A DNA stretch of 64,000 nucleotides from Alphaproteobacteria bacterium (GCA_024278855.1 JAJRSJ010000033.1:1-64000); one strand, 5' to 3'; positions 1-10,693 are shown, numbered from the stretch's first letter. Notes: a model not told the origin generated them from the sequence alone. Made by a program: numbers and translations.

Positions 1-675
1 CTCTAATGTCGTTACCCCCCACTCACTCGGATTTTCCCGCACATCATGGGTAAACAAGATCAGCCAACCCGGGCGTTTCTTCAGCCCCTCTATCAGTTTC
101 AAGGCGTGGTCAAGTTTGGTGCCGTGATAAAGAGGTGTGGACTTGAGACAGTTTAAATCCGCCCGGCCCCGGTTAACACCGGGCATGACCCCGCGCATGG
201 ATTTGAAATGCGCAGCCACAGCCGTTTTATTGGCGCTATTTGTAGTGCCGTAAGGCCAAGCGAAATGTTCAACGGGTTTTTTCACCCCCATTTCGTACAA
301 TGCGGATTTGTTTTGCTGTATTTCCGCCAACACCTGGTCTGCGGAGCTTTGACCGCAGTCCAGATGCGAATAAGTATGCCCGGCAATTTCGTGGTTTAAT
401 TTTTGCAGGCACGCCAAATCGGCTTTATGATAGCTTTGTCCGTGGTGGTTTGTAATCCCCGCCAAGCCCGCCGCCACGTAAAAACTAGCCCGCCACTTAT
501 GCTTGGCCAGCATATCGGCACCTTCATACAAAGCACTGCGCGGGAAATCGTCAAATGAGAAACTGACAATGGGGCGCTTAAGGGACACCCGAATATCTCG
601 TCTGGCCCGCAAGGGTAACAGCTTGCGCGAAATTTTGGCACTGAGAGACACTGAGGGTTGGTAGGGCGCATTCAT
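1..675 (-). CDS. Polysaccharide deacetylase (NodB homology), 3' end truncated by window edge
   Basis: Manual minus-strand translation MNAPYQPSVSLSAKISRKLLPL...VSFSFDDFPRSALYEGADMLAKHKWRASFYVAAGLAG...HEIAGHTYSHLDCG...FAWPYG...LILFTHDV; SFDD and H-x3-H motifs typical of NodB deacetylases. Confidence 0.85.
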   Translation of the reverse strand, partial: MNAPYQPSVSLSAKISRKLLPLRARRDIRVSLKRPIVSFSFDDFPRSALYEGADMLAKHKWRASFYVAAGLAGITNHHGQSYHKADLACLQKLNHEIAGHTYSHLDCGQSSADQVLAEIQQNKSALYEMGVKKPVEHFAWPYGTTNSANKTAVAAHFKSMRGVMPGVNRGRADLNCLKSTPLYHGTKLDHALKLIEGLKKRPGWLILFTHDVRENPSEWGVTTLE

Positions 676-1634
676 GACACAGCCTTCAATGATGCGGCTT
701 GCAATGACATGGCTTGGGAATACCAGGACGCACGCCATAATTTAAGGGCCAAGAGCCGAAGCTTGGTCGGCATAACCGATGAGCGTACCAAAGCTCTCAG
801 CAAAGGGCGTATCAATTTTTGGCCCGGCACATGTTTGAGGTTTTGGCTCAACCTGTACAGGGTCAGGGTTTTTGCCAAATCCGGGTGGGCATTGGTAAAG
901 CGTATGTAATTGGCCGCACTGTCCTTGAAGCGGGTCAGCAGAGTTTCCGTAGTCTCTACCCCCAGATGCAAGGCCGGGATATCAGCGTGTTTAAGCCTAT
1001 ATGTTTTCGCCGTCCTGGCGGCCCACTCGCTATCTTCCCAACCCCAACCGGTAAAACCGGTATCAAATGGCTCGGCCTCCAGAATATCGCCGCGCACACA
1101 TAAATTGGACGAACAGACATATTGTGCGCCGTTTTTGCTGCGGGCATCCGCATCCAGACAGTCCGAGGTCTTTGAGAAAGCCCGGTGCAGTTCTGTCTCG
1201 CTTGATTGTTTGCGCATCGGCACCGTAAAGCCGCCAAATATGCTATCAGCGTCCCCGGCTTTGATAGCGGCAAGATAATCAGCCAAAAATGTAACCTCTT
1301 GTGGGCGCATATCCGCATCGAGGAATAGAACCCAATTTGCTTTTGCCTGTGATTTTAAATAATTGCGGGCGGTTGAGCGGCCTTTATTGTTGGCGGCAAA
1401 AAACAAGCGCACAGCGGCGGTGGTTTTGTTGGCCGCGTGCCCAAGGCGTATATTGACATTGGCGTCATTGGTACCGTCGTCATAGAGCAATATTTCCACC
1501 CCCTCTACGCCCTCGGCTTGCCCGATTAAATCACTGAGCAATAAATTTGGATCGTCGTGATAATAAGGAACCAAGACGGACAGGCGGGCAGGCGGGCCTG
1601 ATGTTGCCGCCTGGTTTTGGTGTTGTGTAATCAC
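672..1634 (-). CDS. Glycosyltransferase family 2
   Basis: ORF 320 aa; LSVLVPYYHDDPNLLLSDLI...ILLYDDGT...NKGRSTARNYL...VLFLDADM; overlaps the deacetylase start by ATGA. Confidence 0.85.
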   Translation of the reverse strand: MITQHQNQAATSGPPARLSVLVPYYHDDPNLLLSDLIGQAEGVEGVEILLYDDGTNDANVNIRLGHAANKTTAAVRLFFAANNKGRSTARNYLKSQAKANWVLFLDADMRPQEVTFLADYLAAIKAGDADSIFGGFTVPMRKQSSETELHRAFSKTSDCLDADARSKNGAQYVCSSNLCVRGDILEAEPFDTGFTGWGWEDSEWAARTAKTYRLKHADIPALHLGVETTETLLTRFKDSAANYIRFTNAHPDLAKTLTLYRLSQNLKHVPGQKLIRPLLRALVRSSVMPTKLRLLALKLWRASWYSQAMSLQAASLKAVS

Positions 1635-3124
1635 GGCATTGGCTCCGGCGCAGGTTCCAGTTTGGAAGGTTTTATTCGGGTTTTAATTTTGTCTAGCACA
1701 TCTCTCGCCAAAGTCCGGCAATTGGCCGTATTAAGGGACATGACCACGCTTGCGTAAACCACCGCGCCAACACTGGCTTTGACCAACAATTCAAGCACAT
1801 CCGCCAATTGGTCTACCGCGTCCGGCAACACCAAACCCGCGCCCGCCATGACCACGCAGGCAAATGCGGATTGCACCAATGCTTTAACGGGGAGCGGCAG
1901 GGGGAATGACCGTCTGGCCACAACAAAGCTCAGAACCAGACCAACACCGTAAGCGGCCAATGTCGCCCACACCGCGCCGCTCAACCCGTAGAGCGGGATC
2001 AGCCAGATGTTTAAAATAACATTGACAATAACGGGCGGGATCATAGTCATGGCCAACAACCCGGTCTTGCGTGACAGCATAAATGCGCGCTGGGCATAAT
2101 AGGCAATAAAGCCGTTCATCACCCCGACAAACGCAATCCACGGCATGATTTTCACCGCCTCGGCGCGCACACTTTCGCCCAAAATAAATCCGGCAGGTTC
2201 CGCCACCAATGCAATACCTGTCGCGGCAGGCAATATGACGAGAAGCAAGATTTCCCCGTAGTTTTTCAATACTTTTTTCGTGGTCTCTAGCCCGTCTTGC
2301 TCCAAGCTCGTAATGGCGATAGGTGTGATGGCCATAGCAATCCAGATGAACAATACATCCAAAGACCGGTTGGCTAGATTATAGCCGGCATTATATTGCC
2401 CGACCGCCAGATCGTCCATGAAATATTTGATGAAAAACAAATCCCCTTGGGACAAAATATAGCTCATCATCAATGCGAAACATATTGGCATGCCGTAAGC
2501 AAAATATTGCTTTACGCGTACCTTATTGACTGCGCCGCCAGCCATGCGCTTAAGCATAAATGGCAAATCTACCAATACCGCTCACGCACTTGCGGCCAAT
2601 ATGCCAACAAATGGCGCGGCCTCGCGCAAGGGCGTTACTAAAATAAGCACGATCCCCAATCCAAACCCGAACAAGCTTTGCGATGAATGAATGGCACTAA
2701 AGCGGCCTATGCGGTGGGCAGCCTTGTGGGCCTCTATGCCGATATTATAAATCAGCGTCAAACAAGTGGATGCTAGTGCAAAGGCCAAAATGGTCTTCAT
2801 GGTGTTTTCGATGGGCAGGATATAGATAACCCCCATAAACAAAGGCAAGCCAAGCAGGGCCATAATGACGGCGGTCACATAACTGGTTTTAAGGTGGCTA
2901 GCCAATTGTCCGCGCCGCTCGGCCCGTGCATAGAACCTAGCCATTGCCGCTTCTATCCAGGTGAAAAATACCATATGAATAAAGTGAAGACTGGCAATCG
3001 CCAGTGCGTAGCGGCCAAATTCGGCGCCGTCAAACAAGCGCGTCAAAATGGCAATCGTGCCAAAGCTAATGACAATATTGGCCAGATTGACCGGAATATA
3101 TCCAAGCATTTGCCGCCAAATCAT
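1631..3124 (-). pseudogene. Polysaccharide flippase (Wzx/MATE-like, lipopolysaccharide biosynthesis protein) interrupted by in-frame TGA at 2582-2584
   Basis: ORFs 2582..3124 and 1631..2575 are in the same frame and read through as ...FVGILAASA*AVLVDLPFMLKRMAGG...; multiple TM segments; total ~497 codons. Confidence 0.8.
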
Positions 3125-3133
3125 AACATGCTC

Positions 3134-4771
3134 CTAGCGGTCGTTTTCACTGTCGCCGAGCAAGCAGGGCAGGGTTTTGACCATGACCATAAGGTCAAAG
3201 AAAAACCCAGAACGTTCAATATATTCAATATCCAACCGCACACGCCTTGCGACACTTTTGGCGTCATGCAAAGGCCCGCGTGAACCGTTGATTTGCGCCC
3301 ATCCGGTCAGGCCGGGCTTGACCTTAAGGCGGTGCGCATATTCGTCCACAAGCTTGTAGGTTTCCACATCTCCCGTGTGCATGCCAACGGCGTGGGGGCG
3401 CGGCCCGACCAGAGACATATCGCCTTTTAACACATTGAGAAGTTGCGGCAATTCGTCCAGACTGGTTTTGCGAATAAAGCGTCCGACACGGGTGACCCGG
3501 TTATCGCCCGCAACCACTTGGGATTTAGCATCTTTGTCCTCGTCTGCGACTTTAAGCGAGCGGAATTTAAACACGTCAAACACCCGGTTATTAAAACCCT
3601 GGCGTTTTTGCTTGAACAGAACCGGGCCGGGACTGTCGAGCTTAATGGCAAGGGCAATCAGCCCCAGTACAGGGGCGCCGAATAATAAGGCGCTCCCGCT
3701 AATGACAATATCGACCATGCGTTTGGTGAAAATTTGTCGGCCGGAAAATTGCTGTCCAGTGATTTCGCGCATGCCGATTTCAGCGATCTGGCTCAGGCGT
3801 TGTTGTACATGATCAAGGTGTTCAAATTCATCAACCACAAAGGCGATGCGGTTGGGTAATTTACGCACTTGGCGAACAAATGCATTTTTTCGATCGCTGG
3901 CAATGCTTGGCAAGGTGACAATAATCCTGTCCACATAAGGAAGCGCATCCCAACTTAGCATGTCCTCGATTTTCCCCACGACGGGGACGCCGTGAATGTT
4001 ATGGGGGGCGCGAGATAGACGCTCATCAAAAATAGCCAATATGTTCAGCTCGCGTGTGCGGGCGTTTTCTTCAATCAAACGTCTTGCCGCTTCGGTCGCG
4101 CCTAACATGACAATGGTTGGAATAAGCTGACCGCGTTTATGTTGGCGCTTGATGAAGACAAAATAGGCCGTGTGCAAGATCAGCAATGTAGCCGTGGCCA
4201 AAGCTCCAGAAAGAGCCAATGCGTCCGGGAAAAATGTAGCGGGTTTGAAGATCAAAGCTATGGACAGCCACACGCCCAACGCCGCCGCTGCCCCGAGAAA
4301 CACACGCTTCATGTGACCGCTATAGCTTTCAGCGGGAGAAAAATGGTGGGCTTTGACGAAATACATGGCTGCGAAAAAGCCTGCTGCCCCGGACAGACCA
4401 GCGGCCATTGGAGCCAACACGCCATTATTATTAGTGCCAATATATCCGCTCCAGACAGATATGAGAATCACCGCCGTGACAAATACTGCATCAATCAGCC
4501 GCAAGGAAAAACGAAGGGCCGCCATATTGCCGGTTTGGGCCGGGAAATGGATGTCTGAAAGCTTGACCCGTGGTTTTGGCTTGGGGTTTTGGGTTTTGGG
4601 GCTATGCGTTTTATGGCTATGAGTTTTGAGGCTATGGGCCGCCTGCCCCGTTCTTTGAGCAAAGGCGTCCAGGGTTTCAATTTGCCCATTTGGCACCGTA
4701 CCCGGCGACGGTTTTGTAAGAAATTTTTCTGGGCCTACACCCGGTTTTTTTAGTTGTGCCATTTTACCCAC
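3134..4771 (-). CDS. Exopolysaccharide biosynthesis polyprenyl glycosylphosphotransferase (undecaprenyl-phosphate sugar transferase)
   Basis: 545 aa; C-terminal KRMVDIVISGSALLFGAPVLGLIALAIKLDSPGPVLFKQKRQGFN...FRSLKV...TSLDELPQLLNVLKGDMSLVGPRPH motif. Confidence 0.93.
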   Translation of the reverse strand: MGKMAQLKKPGVGPEKFLTKPSPGTVPNGQIETLDAFAQRTGQAAHSLKTHSHKTHSPKTQNPKPKPRVKLSDIHFPAQTGNMAALRFSLRLIDAVFVTAVILISVWSGYIGTNNNGVLAPMAAGLSGAAGFFAAMYFVKAHHFSPAESYSGHMKRVFLGAAAALGVWLSIALIFKPATFFPDALALSGALATATLLILHTAYFVFIKRQHKRGQLIPTIVMLGATEAARRLIEENARTRELNILAIFDERLSRAPHNIHGVPVVGKIEDMLSWDALPYVDRIIVTLPSIASDRKNAFVRQVRKLPNRIAFVVDEFEHLDHVQQRLSQIAEIGMREITGQQFSGRQIFTKRMVDIVISGSALLFGAPVLGLIALAIKLDSPGPVLFKQKRQGFNNRVFDVFKFRSLKVADEDKDAKSQVVAGDNRVTRVGRFIRKTSLDELPQLLNVLKGDMSLVGPRPHAVGMHTGDVETYKLVDEYAHRLKVKPGLTGWAQINGSRGPLHDAKSVARRVRLDIEYIERSGFFFDLMVMVKTLPCLLGDSENDR

Positions 4772-5005
4772 CGCATTATTTTGTCATAACCTATGCCAAT
4801 AGGAAAAATAATCTGTAAACATCATGGTGTTTATGTGGGGAGAAATACGGGCCGTGTCGTGGTAATTTCCCAGACTTGTTCTGATACGGGTCACATGTTT
4901 GAGATCGTGGTTAATATCTGGCTAATATGGGCGTAAACGGGTTCTTTTTAAAAGAACATCATTTCAGTCTTGCAGGAGAGGCGCGCTTGCGCTAATTCCC
5001 CGCTC

Positions 5006-5096
5006 GGAGACGTGGCCGAGTGGTCGAAGGCGCTCCCCTGCTAAGGGAGTATGGGTCATAAGCCCATCGAGGGTTCGAATCCCTTCGTCTCCGCCA
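5006..5096 (+). tRNA. tRNA-Ser (GCT anticodon)
   Basis: GGAGACGTGGCCGAGTGGTCGAAGGC...CTCCCCTGCTAAGGGAG...long variable arm...GGTTCGAATCC...CGTCTCCGCCA. Confidence 0.95.
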
Positions 5097-5215
5097 TACC
5101 CTTTTTATTATCTAGTAATTCCAAGGGGTTCAATCGGTCCTGACAAGCTTTCAGGGTTTACCGAGTATCCTTTGCTGCCCATAACAAACCGGGATAATTC
5201 CAGCTCTCTTGCTTC

Positions 5216-7060
5216 TTATGGCCGCAATTCTTTCCAGGCCATTGCAGCCCACGGTGAGGCCTGAACCTCAGAGTAATAAAGGGGACGTAAATATTTAAGA
5301 GCTTCTCGCCTCGATACGGGTACATCGGCTATAGCCGCTTCTTCTCGCAAAAAAGGATAGAGCTCGCCCTCTGCCAGTAGTTGCTTTAAATAGTCAAGCA
5401 GATCTGCTTCATCGTCGACCCAACCCCGCCGCATGGCTGCGAGCATGGCCTCCGCATCCATAGAACGGTAAGATATATGGGCTTCGGCCTTGCCACCTTT
5501 AAATTTGGGCGTATTTGAGCTTACAAAAACTTTATTTGTCCAACCGTCTTGTAGCTCCCCTGCCGAATAATTCCAGCGTTTAGGTCGATTAGAAGAGAGT
5601 AGGCCCTCAGCCATCATGAATTCAGTTATCCACTTCTTGGCTTGCCGCTCTCTTTCAGGCACAACAATATCACTGGACGCGTATCCGCTTATGATGGCAC
5701 TGGCGAAATTCCATGGAACTTGAACGCCATCGAGCCAAAATGGATAATAATGCCGCAACCTCAGACTACCAATGTCGAGCGCCGGGTCGTAAGCCTCAAT
5801 GTGCCGCTCCTTTAGGCCGGGAAGATCGTTTGCCGCATCGCCTGCAAGGCTTGATATAGGTTGCCCCAAAGCGGTTGCTGCACGTGACATAGCCCGCCAT
5901 AGCCGATGCTCGTGCAAGGCAAAGAAGAGCGGTTCTCGGTCTAGCGAATAACGACGGCTGGACAGGCCCGGATATGGATTGTCCAATATAGGGCGCAACG
6001 CGGCAAGCTCTAGGCGTAAACGTGTTGCCGCCTCATCCGCCAAAGGACTGTCTTGGAGAACAAAAGTCGCTAGGCCGTTCATATAATACGGCAGTCCCCA
6101 CGCTAGGGGGCCTTCGGAGTTGTTTTTCCCCAAACTCCCCATGCCTGAAACCGATAGGTTGGACAGATCATGACGCAGTAAATCATAAGGGTTATCGCCA
6201 AAACGCAACAGCTTATATTCTGGTGTCGCATTCTTGACACTTAAGCCCCAAGGGATGACATCTTTTGGTATTGTTTTGCAACTATGAGGCTCTCCTGAGA
6301 GGTTAATCGAGCATAGAGAATAAGCGGAGCGAAACAATTTACCGACTTGGTCAGGCTGATGAACCAATGCAAATACGGCGCCGCTATCTTGCGCTAATTC
6401 CAACACAACCGCATTTTTATCTCCGATAGCCTCGAGGGCATTAACAACAATATCACCGTTGTTTTCCAAGAAGTTTAGGCATTTGTTATCCGAGCAAACA
6501 AGGGTTTGGTCCGTCGCATGCGCGATTGTGAGCTGTATACCTACTTTAAATATGGGATCTTCTTTGGTCTTTATAGGTATCAGTCCTTGCTCAGAAATAC
6601 GGTATAGCCAAGAACCTGATTTAGCAGCTCCAGGGCGACGTTCTTCCGGCAAATTGTACGAGGCATCAAAAGCGAGGATGTAGGGTATCTCGTTTATAGC
6701 GAAAAGTGATTGGAAGGTTAAACGACGTTTGTTTCCATCGCTAAGCGGAACATGCGTTACTTGGCCTGCTTTATCAAAAATCATGATTTCACGAAAAGAG
6801 TTTACAGGTGTCGCCCCTAACACAATCGTGCGACCATCGGATAAGGTAAGGTCAAATTGTGGTATTGTTTTACCAATTCCAAAATACCCAGTGCCATTCG
6901 GTAAGCAAAAGTGGAGGTCTGCATTCATTTTTGCGTTCGTGCCTGAGGGTCCGAATTTTGTGAACGGAATTGGAGTTGCCAGATCACAATCAGCCACTGC
7001 AATATTGGAATTACATCCGCACAATAGAAGGAATAAAATAGATGAAAGGAAAAGCCGCAT
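5216..7060 (-). CDS. Hypothetical lipoprotein, 614 aa
   Basis: Long ORF with signal peptide/lipobox MRLFLSSILFLLLCGCNS; family not recognised. Confidence 0.7.
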   Translation of the reverse strand: MRLFLSSILFLLLCGCNSNIAVADCDLATPIPFTKFGPSGTNAKMNADLHFCLPNGTGYFGIGKTIPQFDLTLSDGRTIVLGATPVNSFREIMIFDKAGQVTHVPLSDGNKRRLTFQSLFAINEIPYILAFDASYNLPEERRPGAAKSGSWLYRISEQGLIPIKTKEDPIFKVGIQLTIAHATDQTLVCSDNKCLNFLENNGDIVVNALEAIGDKNAVVLELAQDSGAVFALVHQPDQVGKLFRSAYSLCSINLSGEPHSCKTIPKDVIPWGLSVKNATPEYKLLRFGDNPYDLLRHDLSNLSVSGMGSLGKNNSEGPLAWGLPYYMNGLATFVLQDSPLADEAATRLRLELAALRPILDNPYPGLSSRRYSLDREPLFFALHEHRLWRAMSRAATALGQPISSLAGDAANDLPGLKERHIEAYDPALDIGSLRLRHYYPFWLDGVQVPWNFASAIISGYASSDIVVPERERQAKKWITEFMMAEGLLSSNRPKRWNYSAGELQDGWTNKVFVSSNTPKFKGGKAEAHISYRSMDAEAMLAAMRRGWVDDEADLLDYLKQLLAEGELYPFLREEAAIADVPVSRREALKYLRPLYYSEVQASPWAAMAWKELRP

Positions 7061-7330
7061 TGAATTAATGCCTCCTGAGTTGTCGCCTTCATATAACGTG
7101 AGGCAGATTTAAGTCTGGATCAAGCGAGAGTTTGCTTGCCTCTGTTGATTTATATTAGGCGACGGCATTGCCGTATTGCAAGCGGCGATTTTCGATAGTT
7201 TCCTGTCCTCCTTTCTCTTTTGTTTAAAGTTGATTGCGCTCACTAAAGTAAACGTCAGCAGGGGCGACGCTTTTCAGGTTTTCGTGGCAATGTCCATTAT
7301 TATACAGGAGGCAGGCTACTGACACAAAGC

Positions 7331-7456
7331 GTGCCGGCTTGGGAAGTGGCGGCGCAATTAGGGTATATACAATCGGGAATGAGCACCACAGAGATATACA
7401 CTTGCTATGACCCGACCTCTCTTTCGCAGCCCGTAAAGGTCGTTGACGTTTTTTGA
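7331..7456 (+). pseudogene. C-terminal remnant of tyrosine recombinase/phage integrase
   Basis: Plus-strand translation VPAWEVAAQLGYIQSGMSTTEIYTCYDPTSLSQPVKVVDVF* resembles the C-terminal end of integrases (AWEVAxxLGH...STTExYAxYDPxYL); no upstream catalytic domain. Confidence 0.6.
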
Positions 7457-7537
7457 CAGCTTGCGTGTGAAATGCGTGTGAGTTTGAGGCGGATGAAAAT
7501 TTGATGCGGCGTAAATCATTGTTTTTATTGAGAAAAA

Positions 7538-7612
7538 TGGTGGACGATACTGGGATTGAACCAGTGACCCCTACAATGTCAATGTAGTGCTCTACCGCTG
7601 AGCTAATCGTCC
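7538..7612 (-). tRNA. tRNA-Val (GAC anticodon)
   Basis: Reverse complement GGACGATTAGCTCAGCGGTAGAGCACTACATTGACATTGTAGGGGTCACTGGTTCAATCCCAGTATCGTCCACCA. Confidence 0.95.
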
Positions 7613-7746
7613 ATTTTCGATTATTGCGTTGCAAATGACCGCATCTTCAAATGCCAAATAACACCCAACTGTTTAGGCCTAGCTTTGGTTGGCGCTACAT
7701 AACACCAGGTTTAGCCCCTGTAAATCGCTATTTGCGGTAATCTGGC

Positions 7747-8178
7747 TTATCTTGCATCCGCGTATTGGATCAAGGCCGGGCGGATTTTTTCCAGATCTAA
7801 TCCGGCATTGGTAGCGGCAGCCATGACACCGTCAACGCCCATGTCCTTTACATTGGCGAAACACCAAAGCGTTGCCGAGCGCATGCCGCTCGCACAATGG
7901 GCCAGAACCGGTTTAGGCAGAGCGTCAAAAGCTTCGGTCATTGCATCGATTAAATCTAGGGACAATTGCCCCGGTTGCATGGGGATGTGGGCATAGGAAA
8001 TTCCAGCCGCTTGCGCTTTTTTTTCTATGTCGTCCGCAAAGGGTTGTCCCGGTTTTTCCATATCAGGGCGATTATTGATGATAGATTTGAAACCGGCACC
8101 GGCGATGAAATCAATTTGCTCAGGAAACACCTGCATACAAATGGAAACATCATCAGAGAGTTTTTGAAATTTTACCAT
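7747..8178 (-). CDS. TIGR01244-family sulfur transferase/phosphatase (DUF442-like)
   Basis: 143 aa; KSIINNRPDMEKPGQP...VLAHCASGMRSATLW (HCxSGxR active-site loop). Confidence 0.85.
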   Translation of the reverse strand: MVKFQKLSDDVSICMQVFPEQIDFIAGAGFKSIINNRPDMEKPGQPFADDIEKKAQAAGISYAHIPMQPGQLSLDLIDAMTEAFDALPKPVLAHCASGMRSATLWCFANVKDMGVDGVMAAATNAGLDLEKIRPALIQYADAR

Positions 8179-8243
8179 GAATATATTCCTTATATTAGAT
8201 ATTACTAATATAGAGTGCCGCGACCAATTTGCAAGTACTTATC

Positions 8244-10100
8244 CTATAACCCAAATGCTTGCGCCGCCCAAAAGACAATGCCCGATGCCACATAGGACAA
8301 TACAAACAAATAGACAAACATGATAATGGGCCATTTCCAGCTATTGGTTTCGCGCCTGGTGATAGCCAAGGTGGCAAGACAGGACGGTGCGAAAATAAAC
8401 CAAACCAAAAACGATAAACCCATTGGTATGCTCCACCCCGCCGCAACGGCCACCCCCAAAGCATCACTATCAGCCACATTATAAACAATAGCCAAGGTGG
8501 ATACGGCCACCTCGCGGGCTGCCATAGCCGGGATCAGCGCAATGGACATTTCTAAATTAAAGCCGATAGGGGCTAAAACTGGCTCGATCGCGCGACCAAT
8601 CATGCCGGCAAAGCTGCTGCGGACATTGCCGTCATTGTTAGGGTAGGTAGAGAGGAACCAGATGATGATGGAGGCCGGTAGAATAATGCGCCCGGCCCTA
8701 TTCAAGAAAATCACCGCGCGCTGCCACAAGCCGAGCAAATAAATTTTCAAGGACGGTAATTTATAACTGGGCAGTTCCATCAATAATGGCGGCGTCGCCC
8801 CTTTGGTTAACGTCCGCTTGAACACGAATGATGCCAAAAGCGCAAAGACGATGCCAGCCAGAACCAGCCATGACATGACCAAGCCTTGTAAGTTAAAAAT
8901 ACCGACGGAAGTTTTAGGAATAAACGCCCCGACCAACAGAAAATATATCGGCCAACGGGCCGAGCAGGTCATAAGTGGCGCGATCATAATTGTGGTCAGG
9001 CGGTCGCGCTCGTTCTCAATGGTTCGCGACGCCATAATGCCCGGTATGGCACAGGCAAAGCTAGACAGGAGCGGAATAAAAGCCCGGCCATTGAGCCCGA
9101 CCTTGGCCATTAGAGTATCAACCAAAAACGCGGCCCGCGCCAAATACCCCGAAGCCTCAAGCGCTAAAATAAAGGCAAATAAAATCAGAATTTGTGGCAA
9201 AAATACGATAACCGCCCCGACCCCGGCGATAATCCCATCAACTAAAAGTGCTTTGAGCCAGCCGTCAGCCAAAACGGATCCAACCAACGCGCCAAACTGC
9301 CCGACCCCGGCTTCAATCAGGCCCATAGCCGGCCCCGACCAAGCATAGACGGCCTGAAACATTACGAACATAATGGCGGCCAAAATGACCACACCCAAGA
9401 CCGGGTGCAAAAACAGATCATCAAACCGCTCAGATGTGTCGCGGGCATGAGGTGTGATTACTGTGCGGGTGGAAATAGCGCGGGCTGTGTGCTGTATAGA
9501 TTTCAAATCATCGCCAACAGGTTTGGGGATTTTCACATATTTAGCCGAAATGTCTTCGGCCCATTCGGTCAGAAAATTGGTAATAGCCTCGCGCCCCGCC
9601 GTGCGCACGGCCACACAGGCAATAACCGGTACACCAAGTTCTTGCTCAAGCTCGACCAGATCAATTTCAACCCCGTCGCGGGCCGCCATATCCATCATGT
9701 TCAAGACCACCACCATAGGCAGGCCGTAATTTTTGGCTTGTAAGACATTGTGCAAATGGGTGCGGATATGGGAGGCATCCATGACCACCATAATCCCGTC
9801 TGGGGCCGCTTCACCGTCCAAATTACCCCGCACAGCATCTATAGTCACCCGTTCATCGGCGCTGTGTCCGCAGTCTCCATAAACCCCCGGCAAGTCGAGA
9901 AGTTCTATTTTGCGGCCTTTAGCCGAAACCATGAACCCTTTAGCGTATTCTACGGTTACACCCGGATAATTGGCCACTTTGGCCCGCCCGCCGGTTAGAG
10001 CATTGAACAGGGAGGATTTGCCGCAATTTGGCGCACCTAGGAGCGCGATACGGACAGGTTTCGCGTCTTGCGGCACTTTACTCAACCCCAGTTGTTTCAA
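8244..10100 (-). CDS. feoB: Ferrous iron transport protein B
   Basis: 618 aa; N-terminal G domain IALLGAPNCGKSSLFNALTGGRAKVANYPGVTVE, membrane domain with Gate motifs; adjacent to feoA. Confidence 0.96.
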   Translation of the reverse strand: MKQLGLSKVPQDAKPVRIALLGAPNCGKSSLFNALTGGRAKVANYPGVTVEYAKGFMVSAKGRKIELLDLPGVYGDCGHSADERVTIDAVRGNLDGEAAPDGIMVVMDASHIRTHLHNVLQAKNYGLPMVVVLNMMDMAARDGVEIDLVELEQELGVPVIACVAVRTAGREAITNFLTEWAEDISAKYVKIPKPVGDDLKSIQHTARAISTRTVITPHARDTSERFDDLFLHPVLGVVILAAIMFVMFQAVYAWSGPAMGLIEAGVGQFGALVGSVLADGWLKALLVDGIIAGVGAVIVFLPQILILFAFILALEASGYLARAAFLVDTLMAKVGLNGRAFIPLLSSFACAIPGIMASRTIENERDRLTTIMIAPLMTCSARWPIYFLLVGAFIPKTSVGIFNLQGLVMSWLVLAGIVFALLASFVFKRTLTKGATPPLLMELPSYKLPSLKIYLLGLWQRAVIFLNRAGRIILPASIIIWFLSTYPNNDGNVRSSFAGMIGRAIEPVLAPIGFNLEMSIALIPAMAAREVAVSTLAIVYNVADSDALGVAVAAGWSIPMGLSFLVWFIFAPSCLATLAITRRETNSWKWPIIMFVYLFVLSYVASGIVFWAAQAFGL

Positions 10101-10320
10101 CCAATATCATGGCCGCTTCAGACGGTCGCATGGCGATTGAAGCGCAATCGTGCAGGCGAATGTTGAGAGGTGATTTACCAAATAAGCCAACATGTAAAAT
10201 CTCGACAACATCTCCTTCGGCGAACCCGATCTCGCGCAGGCGTGTTTCTATTGCGCTCGTTTTCGCGTTAAACCCGCTAATCCGGGCGCGGGTTTGTAAG
10301 GCTAGGTCGGCCAATGTCAT
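10078..10320 (-). CDS. feoA: Ferrous iron transport protein A
   Basis: 80 aa SH3-like; MTLADLALQTRARISGFNAKTSAIETRLREIGFAEGDVVEILHVG...; overlaps feoB. Confidence 0.9.
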   Translation of the reverse strand: MTLADLALQTRARISGFNAKTSAIETRLREIGFAEGDVVEILHVGLFGKSPLNIRLHDCASIAMRPSEAAMILVETTGVE

Positions 10321-10557
10321 ATTTTACTCATAGTCTTATGCATATTATCTCTCTGGTGACCCTGTTAATGCGAATTGTTCGCAATAGCAACTGGGAAATC
10401 GGGTAAAATTGTCGCAAGGGGTAAAAGCGGGTTTAGGGCATTGTTAGCGTCATCAAAAATTTCACACAGACAGCATTTTTCGCATAGACACTTGAGAACC
10501 CATCCCCTATAAACCCGCCTCGACGTAAGTCGCGACCTGTTCGCGAGCACGCAAGGC

Positions 10558-10633
10558 GGCCGCATAGCTCAGTTGGTAGAGCAACGGATTGAAAATCCGT
10601 GTGTCCCTAGTTCAAATCTAGGTGCGGCCACCA
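10558..10633 (+). tRNA. tRNA-Phe (GAA anticodon)
   Basis: GGCCGCATAGCTCAGTTGGTAGAGCAACGGATTGAAAATCCGTGTGTCCCTAGTTCAAATCTAGGTGCGGCCACCA. Confidence 0.95.
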
Positions 10634-10693
10634 GCCTTCGCCATTTAATTTGCAGGGGGTTTTCATTTGGGTATTTACTGCCTATAGACCCTT

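Noticed and set aside
7224-7634. 136-aa minus-strand ORF
   Set aside because: Runs through tRNA-Val and antisense to the integrase remnant; no domain.
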